From assembly GCA_016190025.1 (NCBI GenBank), contig JACPRG010000120.1, positions 1 to 27,149 on the forward strand: a DNA stretch of 27,149 nt, given 5' to 3'. Of the stretch, positions 25,026-27,149 are shown piece after piece; the first letter of the stretch is position 1; every line of letters starts with the position of its first letter. This stretch comes from Candidatus Tectimicrobiota bacterium. GTDB lineage: Bacteria; UBA8248; JACPRG01. The notes below the pieces were generated by a model, which worked only from the letters and a program-made list of their open reading frames with translations, did no database searches and was not told the origin of the DNA. Both the position numbers and the translations under genes were made by a program.

Positions 25026-27149
25026 CGGGCCCGGCCCGGGCCGTCTCGGGTTGATCCGGCTCCGGGGCGCCTTCCCCGTGGAAGTCGCCGTTCTTCGCCT
25101 TGACCTCCCGGCCGGCGGGCCGGCCGTTCTCCTCGGCCTCATCGACCGGCTCGATCTCGGCCCACCGGTCCGCCTGTCCCCGACTGCTGCTTTCGGGGGC
25201 CAGCGGGGCGGAGCTCTCCGGCCTGTCCCTCGCGGCCTCGGGCGGCGTCTCCGCTCCGTCGGCCGCCCGGGCGGCCGAGACCTCGTGCGCGGGGCGGCTC
25301 AGCTGATTCAGCTCCACGGACACCATCCGCGAGACGCCCTTCTCCGCCATGGTGACGCCGTAGAGGACATCGGCGAAGGACATGGTCCGCTTGTTGTGGG
25401 TGATGACGATGAACTGCGTCTTCATGGAAAGCTCGCGCAGGATATCGATGAACCGGCCCACATTGTGGTCGTCCAGCGTGGCGTCCACCTCATCCAGCAG
25501 ACAGAACGGGCTCGGGTTGTAGCGGAAGATGGCGAACAGAAGGGCGATGGCCGTCAGGGCTTTCTCCCCCGCCGAGAGCAGCAGGATGTTGCCCAGCCTC
25601 TTGCCGGGCGGCTGGACGACGATGTCCACGCCCGTCTCCAGCAGGTTGTTCTCGTCGGTCAGGACCAGAGAGGCCCGCCCGCCGCCGAACAAGCGCCGGA
25701 ACACCTCCGAGAAGGTCTCGTGGATGGCGTCAAAGGCCGCCCTGAACCGCTGGCGCGTGGTCCGGTTGATCCGGTCGATGGTCTCGTGAAGGCTCCGGAT
25801 GGAGCGGATGAGATCCTCCTGTTGCCCCTTGAGGAACTGGCAGCGCTCGTTGAGCTGCTCGAACTCGCTGAGGGCCCCCAGGTTCACCTCCCCCATCCGG
25901 CGGATGCGGTCCTGCAAAGCCGCCGACTCCTCCCGGAGGGACTCCCGCTCCTCCTCGGACAGCTCCTCCGCCCCCTCCCCCCCGGCGGAGGCCGCCGCGA
26001 GGTCGATGCCGTACGTGAGCTGGGCCTTCTGGCGCAACAGGTCGCGCTCCACCTTGAGCTCCGAAAGACCGGCCGAGATCGCCTCCACCTCCTCCAGCAG
26101 GGCGGTCACCTGGTCCTTGAGGCTCCGGGAGCGCTCCTGCATCTCCCGCAGGAAGGCCTGGTCCTGGAAGACCGCCTCCTCCAGGTCTTGGGCCTCTTTC
26201 CCCCATCCCTCCCGCTGGAGCAGGACCTGCCGGATTCTCTCCCGGGCCTGAAGGTCCGAGAGGCGGAGATCCTCCCGCTTGCCTCGATCGGCCTCGGCGT
26301 CGGCCTCGAGGCGGCGCGTCCGGGAGCGGATTTCGGCGCACCGCTCCTCCAGCCGCCGCACCTCGGAAACCACGTGATCGGCCCGCGCCCGGATCCCGGC
26401 CAACGCCTCCCGCTGGGAAGCCACCGCCTCGGCCGCCGATTCGATGCGCTCGCGGACTTCCACCAGGAGGCGAGAGGTCTCCTCCACGCGCCCCTCGGCC
26501 TCGGCCCGCTCCCGGCCGATCTGGCCGATGAGCGCCTCGGCCTCCTGCCGCCCGGCGCGCAGGGTGCCCTCCTCCTCGGCCGCCCGCCCCAGCTCCAAGC
26601 GGTAAACCTCCAGGCCCTCCTCCAGCCGGGCGAGGGTCCCGGAGAGTCCGTCCATCTCCCGGCGGACCTCCGCCCCCTCCGCCTCCGCCTCGCGGCGCCG
26701 CTGGACGCACCCCTCCAGCCGCGCCGCGGCGTCTTCCCGGCGGGCCTTGTCCGCCTCCCGGCCCGCCTCCGCCCGGGAGAGGGCCTCGCGCAGCCGGGCC
26801 GTCGCCGCCCGCAGGCCTTCGATCTCCCGGCGGCGCCGAAGGGGGCCCGCTCCATCGACCCCTCCGACCGCGACCCCCGAGGCGTACAGAACCTCTCCGT
26901 CCCGGGTGACCCACGCGCCTCCCCGCCCGTCCTCCCTCCACAGGGAAAGGGCGGCGTCGAAGTCCTGCACCACCCGGACGTCATCCAAAAGACCTCGAAC
27001 CACGGGAGCGAACTCGGCCGGGGCCCGCACAAAGTCCGCGGCCTTGCCCAAAATGCGGCCGTCTGCGGCCGGAGGGTCTGCGCCGCCCGGGTCGCCGGCG
27101 GAAAACGCGGCCGGGTTCCCCCCGTCGGGCCGGACGCGGAGGGTCTTGG
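25021..27149 (-). CDS. smc: Chromosome segregation SMC protein, C-terminal part
   Basis: The frame is open from the window edge to TGA 25023-25021, giving 708 residues; the N-terminal ATPase half and first coiled-coil lie outside. The hinge is first (GRILGKAADFVRAPAEFAPVV, VVQDFDAALSLW, AWVTRDGEVLYASGVAVGG). The returning coiled-coil follows (about 27.0-25.7 kb). The C-terminal head has the signature LSAGEKALTA (around 25.57 kb) and Walker B CLLDEVDATLDD (around 25.49 kb). LSAGE replaces the usual LSGGE. After the head a tail of roughly 95 residues, rich in Ala, Pro and Glu, is probably disordered and atypical for SMC. The protein compacts and separates chromosomes with ScpA/ScpB. A TTG at 27051 is not the true start. 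Confidence 0.96.
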   Translation of the reverse strand, partial: KTLRVRPDGGNPAAFSAGDPGGADPPAADGRILGKAADFVRAPAEFAPVVRGLLDDVRVVQDFDAALSLWREDGRGGAWVTRDGEVLYASGVAVGGVDGAGPLRRRREIEGLRAATARLREALSRAEAGREADKARREDAAARLEGCVQRRREAEAEGAEVRREMDGLSGTLARLEEGLEVYRLELGRAAEEEGTLRAGRQEAEALIGQIGRERAEAEGRVEETSRLLVEVRERIESAAEAVASQREALAGIRARADHVVSEVRRLEERCAEIRSRTRRLEADAEADRGKREDLRLSDLQARERIRQVLLQREGWGKEAQDLEEAVFQDQAFLREMQERSRSLKDQVTALLEEVEAISAGLSELKVERDLLRQKAQLTYGIDLAAASAGGEGAEELSEEERESLREESAALQDRIRRMGEVNLGALSEFEQLNERCQFLKGQQEDLIRSIRSLHETIDRINRTTRQRFRAAFDAIHETFSEVFRRLFGGGRASLVLTDENNLLETGVDIVVQPPGKRLGNILLLSAGEKALTAIALLFAIFRYNPSPFCLLDEVDATLDDHNVGRFIDILRELSMKTQFIVITHNKRTMSFADVLYGVTMAEKGVSRMVSVELNQLSRPAHEVSAARAADGAETPPEAARDRPESSAPLAPESSSRGQADRWAEIEPVDEAEENGRPAGREVKAKNGDFHGEGAPEPDQPETARAGPA

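Overview
This is GC-rich bacterial chromosome with short intergenic gaps and many genes coupled by ATGA stop/start overlaps. A lipobox lipoprotein, Sec-exported periplasmic proteins, a membrane HtpX protease and the IHF/HU type suggest a diderm. HspR with two J-proteins, a DUF1844 protein and an SMC with an LSAGEK signature would fit Acidobacteriota or another deep-branching GC-rich diderm phylum. No rRNA or phylogenetic marker settles this, so the placement is a weak inference.

Region 1 (1-11.3 kb) starts with the 3' end of queA on the + strand. A long minus-strand protein-quality-control island faces it. Read in transcription order it is clpB, dnaK, a small unknown gene, a zinc-finger-less J-protein (cbpA type), hspR, htpX, grpE, dnaJ, a DUF1844 gene and rpoZ, ending at a strong intrinsic terminator. 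An HU/IHF gene with its own promoter follows. HspR is probably the repressor of the island. An AT-richer stretch between dnaK and the second dnaJ carries a 29-bp perfect inverted repeat and a 21-bp in-frame duplication.

Region 2 (11.3-16.3 kb) is accessory envelope biology. It holds a fusion of a P19/Tp34-like metal-binding domain to a C-terminal CXXCH heme site, and a divergent exported cupredoxin-like protein. It also holds a TPR lipoprotein coupled to a leaderless NMT1/SsuA-type binding protein, and a previously easy-to-miss 48-residue membrane peptide.

Region 3 (16.3-21.2 kb) is a + strand housekeeping run: yggS, proC, yggT, divIVA, DUF167 and mtnA. It is interrupted before mtnA by an AT-richer DUF3800 gene. 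That gene is preceded by a promoter and about 90 nt that fold into a GNRA-capped hairpin, a second hairpin and a three-way junction. This RNA/DUF3800 pair is the best candidate for a poorly described system.

Region 4 (21.2-27.1 kb) is minus-strand. It has palindromic repeat elements, a cysteine hydrolase, and a MerR regulator with a textbook 19-bp-spacer promoter. The MerR gene heads a row of four tiny ORFs: a CxxCxC peptide, an exported Met-rich peptide, a basic peptide and an 86-codon ORF with an apparent start-proximal frameshift. A 197-bp nested-palindrome element follows, then ftsY and the C-terminal part of smc.
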